DNA of 64,000 bases from NCBI GenBank assembly GCA_934167095.1, contig CAKPKE010000001.1, positions 1 through 64,000 of the forward strand. Direction: 5' to 3'. Below, piece after piece: positions 15,788 through 25,681 of this stretch; within the stretch, counting starts at the first letter, position 1, and the number at the start of each line of letters is the position of its first letter. The notes under the pieces were generated by a model. The model saw only the letters and a list, made by a program, of their open reading frames with translations, had not been told where the DNA came from and did no database searches. Both the position numbers and the translations under genes were made by a program. The DNA comes from an uncultured Clostridia bacterium. Its GTDB lineage: Bacteria > Bacillota > Clostridia > TANB77 > CAG-508.

Positions 15788-18178
15788 CTACTTACTTCTT
15801 ACTTCTCCAATTTTATTTAAGCTTGCAATTACTTTTTCTAGAACCTTATTAATTTCATCATCTGTCAAAGTTCTGTCATTTGCGCCAAATGATAATGAAT
15901 ATGTTAAGCTCTTTTTGCCTTCTTCTATTCCTTTACCTTTATACTCGTCAAATACTTTGCTTTCTATTAATAGTGAACCTGCAGATTTTTTTATTTGTTT
16001 TGCAATTTCCATAGATTCTAAATTGTTGTCAACAATAACGCTTAAATCTTTATTTACTGTAGGATATTTTGAAATTTCTTTATATTTCATTTTTCCTGTT
16101 TTCTTGTCTAGTAATTTATCTAGGTTTATTTCCATTACAAAAATATCTTCTTTTGAAACCTTTGGATGTACTTTTCCAATTACTCCAACTATATCATTAT
16201 TTACTGATATTACTGCACTTTGGCCTGGATGAAGCATATCTCCAGCTTTGTCACTTGTAACAAAGCTATATCTTCCAGCATATCCTAGATAATCTAAAAC
16301 TTCTTCTGCAATTCCTTTTATTATAAAGAAGTCTGCCTTTTTTTCTTCATGAATTCCTTGATAAAAATCACCTGTCATTAAGCAAGCAAGTTTATTTTCT
16401 TCATTATATGTATCACTTTGCTTATAAAAAGTTTTTCCTATTTCAAATATTGAAACAGCCTTGTTGTAATGAGCAACATTGTATTCATAAATTTTATATA
16501 AAGAAGTAATTATGCTTTGTCTTAAAGTGCTTCTTTCCTCTGTAAGTGGTGAAAGTAATTTTATGCTTTGAACTTCTTCTTTTCTGTCATATCCAGCAAA
16601 ATTTGAAGCTTCATTTTCTCTTACTAAAACATAAGATAAAGTTTCATTTAGTCCTAAATTTACCATTTTATTTCTTATTTCTCTTGTAACTTTATCATAG
16701 CTTCCCATTTTAATTGGCATTACTGGTACTTTTGATTCAATATTGTCAACTCCATAAATACGGCCAACTTCTTCAACTAAGTCTTCTTTTATTGAAATAT
16801 CTAGTCTTCTTCTCGGAACGCTTACTGTAATGTTTTTGCCATCTTCTACATATTCAAATCCAAGCCTTGTAAATACATTTAAAACATCTTCATTAGGAAT
16901 TACTGTTCCTAAAACTGCATTTATTTTTTCGTATGTTATGTCAATTTTTCTGTCTTGCATATCTTCTGTATTGTATTCTACTGTTCCTGAAAGAACTGTT
17001 CCTGAAGCTATTTCTTCTAGTAATTTTGCGGCTCTTTCAACAGCCATGTAAGTTCTATTTGGATCTAGTCCTTTTTCAAAACGATTGCTTGCTTCGCTTC
17101 TTACTATTTTTTGAGCAGTTTTTCTTACTTTTACAGAATCAAATATTGCAGATTCGATTATTACATTTTTAGTATTTTCAGTAATTTCAGTATCTAATCC
17201 CCCCATAACACCAGCAAGACCAATAGCCTCTTTTCCGTCAGAAATTACTATATCATCAGTTGTTAATGTTCTTTCTACGTTATCTAGTGTTCTTAATTTT
17301 TCGTTTTCGCTTGCCATTCTTACTTCAATTAAACCATTTAATTTGTCTGCATCATAGAAATGTAATGGTTGGCCAAGCTCTAGCATTACATAGTTGCTTA
17401 TATCTACGACATTATTTATTGGTCTTATTCCACAAGCCATTAATCTATTTTTTATGAAAGCTGGACTTTCTTTTATTTCCACATTTTCGACTTTTTTTGC
17501 TAAAAATACTTTGCAATTTTCAGTGCCAACTTTAATTTTGAAGCAGTCTTTTACGCTTTTTTCTGACTCTTTATGAGATAAATCTACATCTTTTACCTTC
17601 TTGTCATAAATTGCTCCAACTTCATAAGCCATTCCTAAAATGCTTAGTAAATCGCCTCTATTTGCTGTTAGTTCAAAATCAATTACACCATCATCCATAT
17701 TCATGTATTTAATTGGATTTTCTCCAACGGGTGCATCTTCCGGAAGTTCATGAATTCCTTCTTTATCCTCTGGCTTTAAAAACTTGCTATCTAGCCCTAA
17801 CTCTGCCATTGAGCAAAGCATTCCATCAGATTCTACACCTCTTTTCATGCTACTTGTTATAGTAATCCCACCTGGTAATTTAGCTCCTGGAAGTGCAACT
17901 ACAACTTTTAGTCCTTTTCTTACATTCGGTGCACCACACACAATTTGACGAACTTCGCTTCCTGTATCAACTTTGCAAACATGTAAATGGTCAGAATCCG
18001 GATGCATTTCGCACTCTAAAACTTTTCCTATAACTAGATTTGTAGCAGGTATAAACTTTCCTTCTGAATCGTACTCATTTCCTACTTTTGTCATGTTTTC
18101 AGCAAGTTCATGAATTTTTTCTTCTGTGTCAAAATCTATATCTAAATAATCTTTCAAAAAATTAGTACTTAATATCAT
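15788..18178 (-). CDS. pheT: phenylalanyl-tRNA synthetase beta subunit
   Basis: PheT is the editing and tRNA-binding subunit of the alpha2-beta2 PheRS. The 796-residue product has the N-terminal OB-type tRNA-binding domain (LVIGKVLECEMHPDSDHLHVCKVD near 47-70), the B3/B4 editing module (FELTANRGD; FYDADKL), the B5 domain, a catalytic-like domain (NMGLNETLSYVLV region) and a C-terminal anticodon-binding domain. Its length matches bacterial PheT. It lies 11 bases after pheS in the normal operon, preceded by a T-box leader that senses uncharged tRNA-Phe. Confidence 0.96.
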   Translation of the reverse strand: MILSTNFLKDYLDIDFDTEEKIHELAENMTKVGNEYDSEGKFIPATNLVIGKVLECEMHPDSDHLHVCKVDTGSEVRQIVCGAPNVRKGLKVVVALPGAKLPGGITITSSMKRGVESDGMLCSMAELGLDSKFLKPEDKEGIHELPEDAPVGENPIKYMNMDDGVIDFELTANRGDLLSILGMAYEVGAIYDKKVKDVDLSHKESEKSVKDCFKIKVGTENCKVFLAKKVENVEIKESPAFIKNRLMACGIRPINNVVDISNYVMLELGQPLHFYDADKLNGLIEVRMASENEKLRTLDNVERTLTTDDIVISDGKEAIGLAGVMGGLDTEITENTKNVIIESAIFDSVKVRKTAQKIVRSEASNRFEKGLDPNRTYMAVERAAKLLEEIASGTVLSGTVEYNTEDMQDRKIDITYEKINAVLGTVIPNEDVLNVFTRLGFEYVEDGKNITVSVPRRRLDISIKEDLVEEVGRIYGVDNIESKVPVMPIKMGSYDKVTREIRNKMVNLGLNETLSYVLVRENEASNFAGYDRKEEVQSIKLLSPLTEERSTLRQSIITSLYKIYEYNVAHYNKAVSIFEIGKTFYKQSDTYNEENKLACLMTGDFYQGIHEEKKADFFIIKGIAEEVLDYLGYAGRYSFVTSDKAGDMLHPGQSAVISVNNDIVGVIGKVHPKVSKEDIFVMEINLDKLLDKKTGKMKYKEISKYPTVNKDLSVIVDNNLESMEIAKQIKKSAGSLLIESKVFDEYKGKGIEEGKKSLTYSLSFGANDRTLTDDEINKVLEKVIASLNKIGEVRSK

Positions 18179-18189
18179 TTTCTTACCCC

Positions 18190-19227
18190 CTATTTATCCA
18201 TTCTGTCAAATTGTGACAAAAATTTTACATCATTTGCATAAAGAAGTCTCATGTCTGTAATTCCATACTTGAACATTGCAAGTCTATCAAGACCTGTTCC
18301 AAATGCAAAACCACTATAAACTTCTGGGTCATATCCATTCATTTTCAAAACATTTGGATGAACCATTCCTGAACCTAAAAGTTCAATCCAACCTGTTTGT
18401 TTACATAGATTGCAACCTTTTCCACCGCATTTAAAACAACTTACATCAACCTCAAATGATGGTTCTGTAAATGGGAAATAACTTGGTCTAAATCTAAGTT
18501 TTGTATTTTCTCCAAGCATCTTTTTCATGAATATTTCAAGAGTTCCTTTTAAATCAGCAAAAGAAATATTTTTATCAATTACTAATCCTTCTACTTGGTT
18601 AAATTGATGTGAATGTGTTGCATCATCCTCTTTTCTGTATGTCTTTCCTGGGCAGATAACTCTTATTGGAGTTTTTTCTTCATTTGCCATCATAGTTCTT
18701 GCTTGAACTGCTGATGTTTGAGTTCTAAGTAGATATTCAGATGTTATGTAAAAGCTATCTTGCATATCTCTTGCAGGATGGCCCTTTGGAAGATTTAATC
18801 TTTCAAAGCAGTATTCATCTGTTTCAAGTTCTGGACCTGATACAACATCATATCCCATAGATACAAATAAATCTTCAACTTCTTCAATTACTCTATTTAA
18901 TGGGTGCTTGCTTCCTCTTTTTACTTTTGTTCCTGGAAGGCTTATGTCAATTTTTTCATCTTCTAACTTTTTAGCAAGTTCTTTTTCTTCAATTTCTTGC
19001 TCTTTTTTGTTTATTAAAGTTTCAATTTCAGATCTAACACTATTTACCAAGCTTCCCATTTTAGGTCTTTCTTCTGGAGATAAACTTCCCATACCTCTCA
19101 AAATTTCAGTAAGTTCGCCTTTTTTTCCTAAAATTTTTACTTTTAAATCGTTTAAATCTTGTCTTTCTTGGATTTTACTTACTTTTTCTTCTGCAAGTTT
19201 TTTTATTGATTCTAACTTTTCTTTCAT
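18190..19227 (-). CDS. pheS: phenylalanyl-tRNA synthetase alpha subunit
   Basis: PheS is the catalytic class II subunit that activates phenylalanine and charges tRNA-Phe. The 345-residue product has an N-terminal coiled coil, motif 2 (PGKTYRKEDDATHSHQFNQ) and the C-terminal GSGMVHPNVLK and FAFGTGLDRLAM blocks (motif 3). CFKCGGKGCNLC around residue 270 may bind a metal, as seen in some clostridial PheS. AAAGGAAG precedes the ATG. It heads the T-box-controlled pheST operon. Confidence 0.97.
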   Translation of the reverse strand: MKEKLESIKKLAEEKVSKIQERQDLNDLKVKILGKKGELTEILRGMGSLSPEERPKMGSLVNSVRSEIETLINKKEQEIEEKELAKKLEDEKIDISLPGTKVKRGSKHPLNRVIEEVEDLFVSMGYDVVSGPELETDEYCFERLNLPKGHPARDMQDSFYITSEYLLRTQTSAVQARTMMANEEKTPIRVICPGKTYRKEDDATHSHQFNQVEGLVIDKNISFADLKGTLEIFMKKMLGENTKLRFRPSYFPFTEPSFEVDVSCFKCGGKGCNLCKQTGWIELLGSGMVHPNVLKMNGYDPEVYSGFAFGTGLDRLAMFKYGITDMRLLYANDVKFLSQFDRMDK

Positions 19228-19245
19228 TTAAAAACTTCCTTTCTA

Positions 19246-19500
19246 TATCAAAAATAGCCGTCACTATAAGCTTTTAGACTTATAGGACGACTATATATTA
19301 ATCGTGGTACCACCTATATTCGTTATTTCTAACCTCATTATCTTTTAACGCAAGTTTACGGCCTTTTTTACTGTTATTTCAAAAAGACGCCTCCAAAGTG
19401 AAATTATATGCAACTAATATATAAATGAATTTCAGCCTAGTTCATTTTCTCTAAAATATATTTTGCAGTTGCTTTTTTGCTTTTTCTCAGGCTTTAACTT
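19246..19500 (-). promoter_or_regulatory. T-box riboswitch leader of pheST
   Basis: On the minus strand the leader carries the conserved T-box GGTGGTACCACG near 19310. A terminator stem then follows (GTCGTCCTATAAG paired with CTTATAGTGACGGC) and a T run just before pheS. Binding of uncharged tRNA-Phe by its specifier loop and T-box would favour the antiterminator and allow pheST transcription. GAAATTC near 19430 could hold the TTC specifier; I could not fix its position. Confidence 0.88.
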
Positions 19501-19505
19501 TAAGT

Positions 19506-19534
19506 ATTATATACTATTTTAGCAAGGTTTGCAA
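19506..19534 (-). promoter_or_regulatory. promoter of T-box-pheST
   Basis: Minus strand: TTGCAA (19534-19529), 17-base spacer, TATAAT (19511-19506). Confidence 0.75.
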
Positions 19535-19561
19535 GATGTTTTAGAATTTTCATTTAGATTT

Positions 19562-20833
19562 TTAGTAAAGGCAGATGCGGAAGCCAGTGCCAAGTCCATA
19601 ACTATTTGTCCTATAATTTCCACTACGAACCGACGATGGATAACTAGATCCAGAATCATAATAGAAACCTCCTCTAACAACACACGGATAGTTAGTACTC
19701 TCAGTATATTCCAATGTTAATTCACATACATTTCCTGCTATATCATATATATTCATTATACTATTTTTATCAACTGCTCCTGTAGTTAATATTATTCCAC
19801 TACCTCTTTCCAACTCTAACTTGTTTGAATTTTTATCTACATACTCCATTGTTACTACATTATATGCATTCCATATATTGCTAAAAGTATAATTTTCATA
19901 TACTGCATATTTACCTCTATTTATAACAAATTTAGAATTTGAGTAATTTCCTATATCTTTACTATCTATATTTAATTTCGATACTATTGTTGCATCTGTA
20001 GCTATTTTTTTCGTTTCTATAAACTTTAGCATTAAATCCCATTGTACTCCAAACATTAAGCTACCTTTATATGTTGTTGCGCTTTTTGTGTATGTTACCA
20101 TTTCAGCTAACTTTTTTGCTTCTGTTCTTACTACATAATTATAAGGCATTAAATTTTTCTTTGATTGTGGTGCCATCGTTGGTGTTGTATGTGATGTCCT
20201 ATTATTTTCTTCTGCTATTCCAGCCTCATATCTTCCAACCCAGAATCCACCATTTTGATATACACTTTTTAACATTTTCTGCTTCTGTTCTGTATATTGT
20301 TCCTGTGTATACCAATCAGTTAAGTTATTTGTATCTTCATACCATTCATCTTTATAATTTGTGTTATTTCTATATGTCGCTGTATAAGTATGCAAATCAT
20401 TTTCTATCTTTGTATATGCATCATCGTTAAATTCTGTTATTCCTAGTTTTGCTGTTGGATATACTTCTTCTGTCATAGGCACTTCTACCCACACATATTG
20501 ATTGCCATCTATATCTTGTATGGCTATCCCATTAGCTAAATTGGTACCATCAACTTTTATAAAACCATCCCCTGGCATATACGGCTTGGTTTCATTTGTT
20601 TGTGGTAGCTCTGCATTATTTACAACTTCTGATATAAAATCTGACGCACTATCTATTTGCGTTTTTTCATTTACTTCAGCATTTTTTGTTTTTTCTCTTG
20701 CCTCTTTTGCATTTGATATTAGTCCATTTTCTCCTAGTACTAAATTAATTGAAACTCCTGCCAATATTAATAATACAACTATTGTTACTACAAGTGCCAC
20801 TAATGTAATACCTGATTGTTTCTTTCTTTCCAT
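19562..20833 (-). CDS. pilin-like protein with formylglycine-enzyme-type C-terminal domain
   Basis: The 423-residue product has a type IV pilin-like N-terminus, SGITLVALVVTIVVLLILAG. The position of the usual Glu5 is not acidic. A coiled region follows, then a C-terminal FGE-sulfatase/C-type-lectin-like domain (QYVWVEVPM, WDLMLKF, NIYDIAGNVCELTLEY, and the end VRGGFYYDS...GTGFRICLY). A surface-anchored or pilus-associated role is inferred. GGAATT precedes ATG 20833. It lies 30 bases after a close paralogue at 20864-22117 and is a tandem duplicate of it. The C-terminus looks like the fold used by DGR targets, but no template repeat matches it here. Confidence 0.75.
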   Translation of the reverse strand: MERKKQSGITLVALVVTIVVLLILAGVSINLVLGENGLISNAKEAREKTKNAEVNEKTQIDSASDFISEVVNNAELPQTNETKPYMPGDGFIKVDGTNLANGIAIQDIDGNQYVWVEVPMTEEVYPTAKLGITEFNDDAYTKIENDLHTYTATYRNNTNYKDEWYEDTNNLTDWYTQEQYTEQKQKMLKSVYQNGGFWVGRYEAGIAEENNRTSHTTPTMAPQSKKNLMPYNYVVRTEAKKLAEMVTYTKSATTYKGSLMFGVQWDLMLKFIETKKIATDATIVSKLNIDSKDIGNYSNSKFVINRGKYAVYENYTFSNIWNAYNVVTMEYVDKNSNKLELERGSGIILTTGAVDKNSIMNIYDIAGNVCELTLEYTESTNYPCVVRGGFYYDSGSSYPSSVRSGNYRTNSYGLGTGFRICLY

Positions 20834-20863
20834 TTTTAGAATTCCTTTCATTCGTTTTTATTT

Positions 20864-22117
20864 TTAATAAAGTGATATTCTGAATCCTACATTATTAACA
20901 TTTCCAGACACATTATAATTATTGCGGTATGATGCCGGATAGTCCGCTCCTGTATGTGTATAATATCCTCCTCTACTGGCACAAGTAAAACGACTATCCG
21001 ATATAGCATATTCTAGTGTCCACTCCCAAACATTGCCTGCTATGTCATATATATTCATTATACTATTTTTATCAACTGCTCCTGTAGTTAATAGAATTGC
21101 ATTACTATCTGGAATTTTCTCACAATCATTTACTAATCCTGTTGAATTCTCCGTATACTTATTCCATATTGATATTGAATTGTATTTAGCATATTTTCCT
21201 CTATTTATTTTATATGTCGAATCTATATAATTTCCTATTTCTTTACTATCACTGTTTAATTTTGATATTATTCCCTCATCTGTGTTTAATTTTTTATTTT
21301 CAAAGAACTTCAAAACTAAATCCCATTGTACTCCAAACATTAAACTTCCTTTATATATTTTTCCATCTTTTGTATAAATTACCATTTCTGCTAACTTTTT
21401 AGCTTCTGTTCTTGTTATACAAGTATATGGACATAAATTTTCCTTCGATTGCGGCACTATCGTTGGTATTGTATGTGATGTCCTATTATTTTCTTCTGCT
21501 ATTCCAGCCTCATATCTAGCTACCCAAAAACCACCATTTTGATATATACTCTTTAGCATTTTTTGTTTTTGAGCTATATATTGTTCCTGTGTATACCAAT
21601 CGGTAGCATTATCTGCATCTTCGTACCATTCATCCCTAAAACTTGTATTATTTCTGTATGCGGTAGTATAAGTATGCAAATCATTCTCTATTTTTGTATA
21701 AGCTTCATCATTAAATTCTGTTATTCCTAATTTAGCTGTTGAATATACTTCTTCTGTCATTGGTACTTCTACCCACACATATTGATTTCCTTCCGAATCT
21801 TGTATTGTTAGTCCATTTGCTAAATTTGTCTCATTAACCTTGGTAAATCCATCTCCTGGCATATATGGCTTGGTTTCGCTTGTTTGTGGTAGTTCTGTAT
21901 TATTTACAACTTCTGATATAAAATCTGATGCACTATCCAATTGACTTTTTTCAGTTGTTTCAGCTGTTTTTGTTTTATCTCTTGCTTCTTTTGCATTTGA
22001 TATTAGTCCATTTTCTCCCAAAACTAAGTTAATTGAAACTCCTGCTAAAATTAAAAGTACTACTATTGTTACAACTAATGCTACTAATGTAATACCTTTA
22101 CTGTTTTTCATACTCAT
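20864..22117 (-). CDS. pilin-like protein with formylglycine-enzyme-type C-terminal domain
   Basis: This 417-residue paralogue of the next gene downstream shares its whole layout: pilin-like helix (KGITLVALVVTIVVLLILAG), linker with DSASDFISEVVNN, and FGE-like domain ending NIYDIAGNVWEWTLEY...VGFRISLY. GNVWEW is the typical FGE-sulfatase motif. AGGAGG precedes the ATG. Its upstream region is strongly conserved with that of the pilin-like gene at 57356, including a 29-base block at 22231-22259, so the two may share regulation. Secretion and surface display are inferred from the N-terminus. Confidence 0.75.
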   Translation of the reverse strand: MSMKNSKGITLVALVVTIVVLLILAGVSINLVLGENGLISNAKEARDKTKTAETTEKSQLDSASDFISEVVNNTELPQTSETKPYMPGDGFTKVNETNLANGLTIQDSEGNQYVWVEVPMTEEVYSTAKLGITEFNDEAYTKIENDLHTYTTAYRNNTSFRDEWYEDADNATDWYTQEQYIAQKQKMLKSIYQNGGFWVARYEAGIAEENNRTSHTIPTIVPQSKENLCPYTCITRTEAKKLAEMVIYTKDGKIYKGSLMFGVQWDLVLKFFENKKLNTDEGIISKLNSDSKEIGNYIDSTYKINRGKYAKYNSISIWNKYTENSTGLVNDCEKIPDSNAILLTTGAVDKNSIMNIYDIAGNVWEWTLEYAISDSRFTCASRGGYYTHTGADYPASYRNNYNVSGNVNNVGFRISLY

Positions 22118-22230
22118 ACTATTTTCCTCCTATGTTTTTGTTTATATTTTGCCTTTTTATTTCTATTTTTATACAATTTCATTTTAATACATAATATTTG
22201 ATATATTTTATTATATTTATAGAACTTCTA

Positions 22231-22259
22231 ATATTCCAGTGAGTATTATTCACACCAGT
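22231..22259. promoter_or_regulatory. conserved upstream block of pilin-like genes, copy 1
   Basis: ATATTCCAGTGAGTATTATT and the following CACACCAGT recur with one change at 58601-58629. Both sit about 110-140 bases before a pilin-like gene on the minus strand. It contains the dyad GTGAgtattatTCAC and the direct repeat CCAGTG, suggesting a regulator site. Confidence 0.55.
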
Positions 22260-22296
22260 GTGATTGTGCTTATTTAAATTAATTTAAAACTTTTCC

Positions 22297-22325
22297 TTTA
22301 CTTTTTTTATGCCTTATAGTACAAT
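22297..22325 (+). promoter_or_regulatory. candidate promoter of the COG2426-type gene
   Basis: TTTACT (22297-22302), 17-base spacer, TACAAT (22320-22325). Confidence 0.5.
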
Positions 22326-22356
22326 GAGTAAGAAATTTTTGAGGAGGAATTTATTT

Positions 22357-22920
22357 ATGGCAGGATTACCAATCGTTGTAAAATATATAATTGTATTTTT
22401 TGTTAGTATGGTTCCAATCGTTGAACTAAGAGGAGCAATACCAATTGCAGAAGGTCTTGGGTTAAATATATTTTTATATTATCCACTTGCAATAATAGGA
22501 AACATGCTTCCTGTACCAATCATATTCTGGTTTGCCAGAAAAGTACTTGAATGGGGTAAAGATAAAAAATTCATTGGTAAATTTTTCACTTGGTGCTTAG
22601 AAAAAGGATCTAAAGGTGGAGAAAAATTAAAGAAAACAGCTGGAAATACAGGAACATTCTGGGCTCTACTTCTATTTGTAGGAATTCCACTTCCTGGAAC
22701 TGGAGCTTGGACCGGAACACTTGCAGCATCATTTTTAAATTTAGATTTCAAGACAAGTATAACAGCAATTTCATTAGGTGTTATTCTAGCAGGAATTATA
22801 ATGTCACTTGGTAGCAAAATCGTATCTATATTTGGCTGGACAGGAGTAATCGCAATCATCGCTGTACTTGCAGTAATTATTGCACTTTCAATTTTCTTAA
22901 AAAAGAGAAAACAAAAATAG
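22357..22920 (+). CDS. small multidrug-export-type membrane protein (COG2426)
   Basis: The 187-residue product is a membrane protein with motifs EAxPIxELRGAIP-like (VPIVELRGAIPIAEGLGL near residue 20) and LFVGIPLPGTGAWTG near residue 105. These match the family annotated as putative small multidrug export protein. Several hydrophobic helices and a basic C-terminus (LKKRKQK) are present. Its true transport role is unproven. I start at ATG 22357 because GAGGAGG precedes it; a longer frame from 22309 covers the promoter region. It ends at a strong terminator. Confidence 0.8.
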   Translation: MAGLPIVVKYIIVFFVSMVPIVELRGAIPIAEGLGLNIFLYYPLAIIGNMLPVPIIFWFARKVLEWGKDKKFIGKFFTWCLEKGSKGGEKLKKTAGNTGTFWALLLFVGIPLPGTGAWTGTLAASFLNLDFKTSITAISLGVILAGIIMSLGSKIVSIFGWTGVIAIIAVLAVIIALSIFLKKRKQK

Positions 22921-22990
22921 AAATTTACTAAGTAAATTTTTTACGCAACTCTAAAACAATTAATTTTTAAAAGTAATTGCACCATAAAAA

Positions 22991-23030
22991 GGATATTAAA
23001 AGTTTTATACTTCTAATATCCTCTTTTTAT
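22991..23030. terminator. bidirectional terminator between the COG2426-type gene and rnr
   Basis: GGATATTAAAAG (22991-23002) and CTTCTAATATCC (23010-23021) pair with one mismatch, flanked by a T-rich tract on the plus strand and AAAAA upstream. Confidence 0.8.
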
Positions 23031-23087
23031 TAGTAACTTTTAGCGTTACTTTTCTCTTTTAATTATTTTTTGCTATTGCAATTTGTA

Positions 23088-25187
23088 TTATTGTTCTTCA
23101 TTTGAATTTTCTTTATTTTCTACAATTTCAAAATCAATATTTCTCAACTGCTTGTCTGCACCAATTACTCTAATTCTTACTTTCTCACCGACGCCATAAG
23201 TCTTTTTAGTTTTTTCTCCGATTAACTTCTTTCTTACATCGTCATAAACAAAATATTCATCACCTAAATTATCAAATTTTAATAAGCCTTCAACTGTGTT
23301 TTCTAGTTCAACAAACATTCCAAATGAAGTTACACTAGATACAATTCCATCATATTCTTCGCCAATTTTAGACTTCATAAATTCAGCCTTTTTGATGTCT
23401 TCTGCATCTCGTTCAACTTTTTTTGCAACTTTCTCACATTCAGATGAGCTTTCAGCATATTTTACAGCTTCTGTTTCATACTTTTTTCTAAGTTCTTCAT
23501 TTATATTGTAATTATGTTTCAAATAAGAAGATATTACTCTATGAATGAATAAGTCTGGATATCTTCTTATTGGTGATGTAAAATGACAATAGTTTTTGCT
23601 TGCAATTCCAAAGTGGCCATTATTTTCACTCTCATATTTTGCAACTTTTAAAGTTCTTAAAATCAAGTTTGAAATTACTTTTTCTTCTGGCTTTCCTTTT
23701 ACTTCATCAAGAACTTGTGCAAATGCCTTTGGATGTATACTTTCTTTGTCATCCTTTTTCACACCTCTAATTTTATAGCCTAAATTAAATAAAAATTTGT
23801 TTAATTCTTCTACTTTTTCAGGCTCTGGAATGTCATGAACTCTATATATGAATGGTGCTTGCAAATAGTAAAAATGCTTTGCAACTGTTTCGTTTGCAGT
23901 TAGCATAAATTGCTCAATTACTTCGTTTGATTCCAAATAATCATATTTTTTTACATCTATTGCAACTCCATTTTCATCTAAAATTATTTTGCTTTCTGGT
24001 ATATCTAGATTTAAGCTTCCATTTTTATCTCTTCTTGCTTTCAAAATATCTTTTAATTTTCTCATTCTTAAAAAGTGTGGAATATATTCTTTGCAGATTT
24101 CTACTGTTTTTTGTATCTCTTCGTTTTCCTCTCCATCTGCATATTTAAAGATATTTTCAACTTCGTGATAGTTCATTCTTCTAGTAGTTTTAATCACAGA
24201 TTTAAAAATATTATAATCTACAACTTTTCCATTTTGATCGATTTTCATAATGCATGAAATTGTAAATCTATCTTGTGCCTCGTTTAAACTACAAATTCCA
24301 TTTGATAATTCTTTTGGAAGCATTGGAATTACTCTGTCCATCATATAGATGCTTGTTCCTCTTTTTATTGCTTCTTTGTCAAGCTTAGAACCGGATTTTA
24401 CATAGTAGCTAACATCTGCAATATGCACACCTAAAGTATAAGTTCCGTCCTCATTTTCCTTTACATTTACTGCGTCATCTAAGTCTTTTGCATCTTCTCC
24501 ATCTATTGTAAAAATTTGCTCGCCTCTAAGGTCTACTCTTTGAGCGATATTATTTTCATCAATAGTTTGTGATATTGCTTGTGCCTCTTTTATTACATTT
24601 TCAGGAAACTCATTTGGAAGCTTGTACTCTTTTATTAAAGAAAGCATGTCAACTCCAGCTTCGTCTTTGTAACCTAAAACTTCAACAATTTCACCTTCAG
24701 ATTTATTTTCCCCATTAGAATATCTAGTTATTTTAACTACTACTTTTTGATTATTTTTAGCATCCTTTGATTTCTTTTTTGGAATATAAATATCCTCAGT
24801 TTTTCCTCTATTTTCAGGAATTACAAATCCGAAGTCTTTGCTCTTTTTAAAAATTCCAACTATTGTATCTAAGTTATGTTTTGTAATTTTTAAGATTTTT
24901 CCTTCTTGCTTTTTATTTGCTAATTTTATATTATCTAATATTTTTATTAAAACTTCATCGCCATCTGCTGCATTTAAAGTAAATTTTGGTGCAATAAATA
25001 TTTCATTTTCGTCATCTCCAATATTTACAAATCCAAAACCTCTTTCATTTCTTCTGAAGGTTCCTATTTTATAACTTTCATTTTCAAGCAAGCTATTTAG
25101 ATCTTCTAAATCTTCCTTTTTCGCTCTTTTAGTTTTTTTGTAACTCTTTTTATAAAATTCACTATGCTTTTTTTGTTTCTTCTTCAC
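23088..25187 (-). CDS. rnr: ribonuclease R
   Basis: RNase R is a processive 3'-to-5' exoribonuclease that degrades structured RNA. The 699-residue product has cold-shock domains (IGTFRRNERGFGFVNI; GIFKKSKDFGFVIPE). The RNB catalytic domain follows, with FTIDGEDAKDLDDAV holding the metal-binding aspartates and YCHFTSPIRRYPDLFIHR. A C-terminal S1 domain (YDGIVSSVTSFGMFVELENT) completes it. The N-terminus is lysine-rich, as common in this family. It follows secG in the widespread Firmicutes secG-rnr order, with a hairpin in between. Confidence 0.95.
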   Translation of the reverse strand: MKKKQKKHSEFYKKSYKKTKRAKKEDLEDLNSLLENESYKIGTFRRNERGFGFVNIGDDENEIFIAPKFTLNAADGDEVLIKILDNIKLANKKQEGKILKITKHNLDTIVGIFKKSKDFGFVIPENRGKTEDIYIPKKKSKDAKNNQKVVVKITRYSNGENKSEGEIVEVLGYKDEAGVDMLSLIKEYKLPNEFPENVIKEAQAISQTIDENNIAQRVDLRGEQIFTIDGEDAKDLDDAVNVKENEDGTYTLGVHIADVSYYVKSGSKLDKEAIKRGTSIYMMDRVIPMLPKELSNGICSLNEAQDRFTISCIMKIDQNGKVVDYNIFKSVIKTTRRMNYHEVENIFKYADGEENEEIQKTVEICKEYIPHFLRMRKLKDILKARRDKNGSLNLDIPESKIILDENGVAIDVKKYDYLESNEVIEQFMLTANETVAKHFYYLQAPFIYRVHDIPEPEKVEELNKFLFNLGYKIRGVKKDDKESIHPKAFAQVLDEVKGKPEEKVISNLILRTLKVAKYESENNGHFGIASKNYCHFTSPIRRYPDLFIHRVISSYLKHNYNINEELRKKYETEAVKYAESSSECEKVAKKVERDAEDIKKAEFMKSKIGEEYDGIVSSVTSFGMFVELENTVEGLLKFDNLGDEYFVYDDVRKKLIGEKTKKTYGVGEKVRIRVIGADKQLRNIDFEIVENKENSNEEQ

Positions 25188-25203
25188 TTTATCACCTCTT
25201 TCT

Positions 25204-25236
25204 CACAAAAAAACGACAGACTGTTTAAAATCTGCC
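25204..25236 (-). terminator. attenuator/terminator between secG and rnr
   Basis: Minus strand GGCAGA pairs with TCTGTC over a loop and is followed by GTTTTTTT. It may limit read-through from secG into rnr. Confidence 0.65.
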
Positions 25237-25253
25237 ACTTTATTTTAAATTAT

Positions 25254-25505
25254 CTATGCTGCAACATAAACTATTCCTAAAGCTATTGCTAGTACCGCAA
25301 ATGCAACACCTAATATAATAGTCCATTTTTTCATTTTTCCTTCATGAGTTTTTGTTTTGTTTTTCTCATAGAAGTTGTTTGTAGATGAACCAACTATTGT
25401 TCCAGAAGCTCCATTTGAATCTTTATTTTGCATCATTGTTATTACAATTAAAGCTAAACAGTCAATTACATATAAAACCATTAAAACATATTTTACTATT
25501 TGCAT
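25254..25505 (-). CDS. secG: preprotein translocase subunit SecG
   Basis: SecG is a small accessory subunit of the SecYEG channel. The 83-residue product has two membrane helices, VLMVLYVIDCLALIVITMMQ at the N-terminus and WTIILGVAFAVLAIALGIVY at the C-terminus. The conserved connecting loop (NKDSNGASGTIVGSS) lies between. The length is typical. AAAGGAG precedes the ATG. It sits upstream of rnr. Confidence 0.92.
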   Translation of the reverse strand: MQIVKYVLMVLYVIDCLALIVITMMQNKDSNGASGTIVGSSTNNFYEKNKTKTHEGKMKKWTIILGVAFAVLAIALGIVYVAA

Positions 25506-25681
25506 TTCATTATCTCCTTTTGCGACATTTATTTAACAAATCATATTGTATCATAAAATTATTGGAATTGCAATTATTTTTATGCTATTTTAGAATACAT
25601 TTGATTTCATTACGATTTTTCCTCATTTGCATAACTTTTTTGTAATATTTTGATTAATATTTTTAATTTTTTTATCTAACC

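Noticed and set aside
16830..17576. Several hydrophobic plus-strand frames over pheT
   Set aside because: They are antisense shadows of an AT-rich coding strand with no translation signals.
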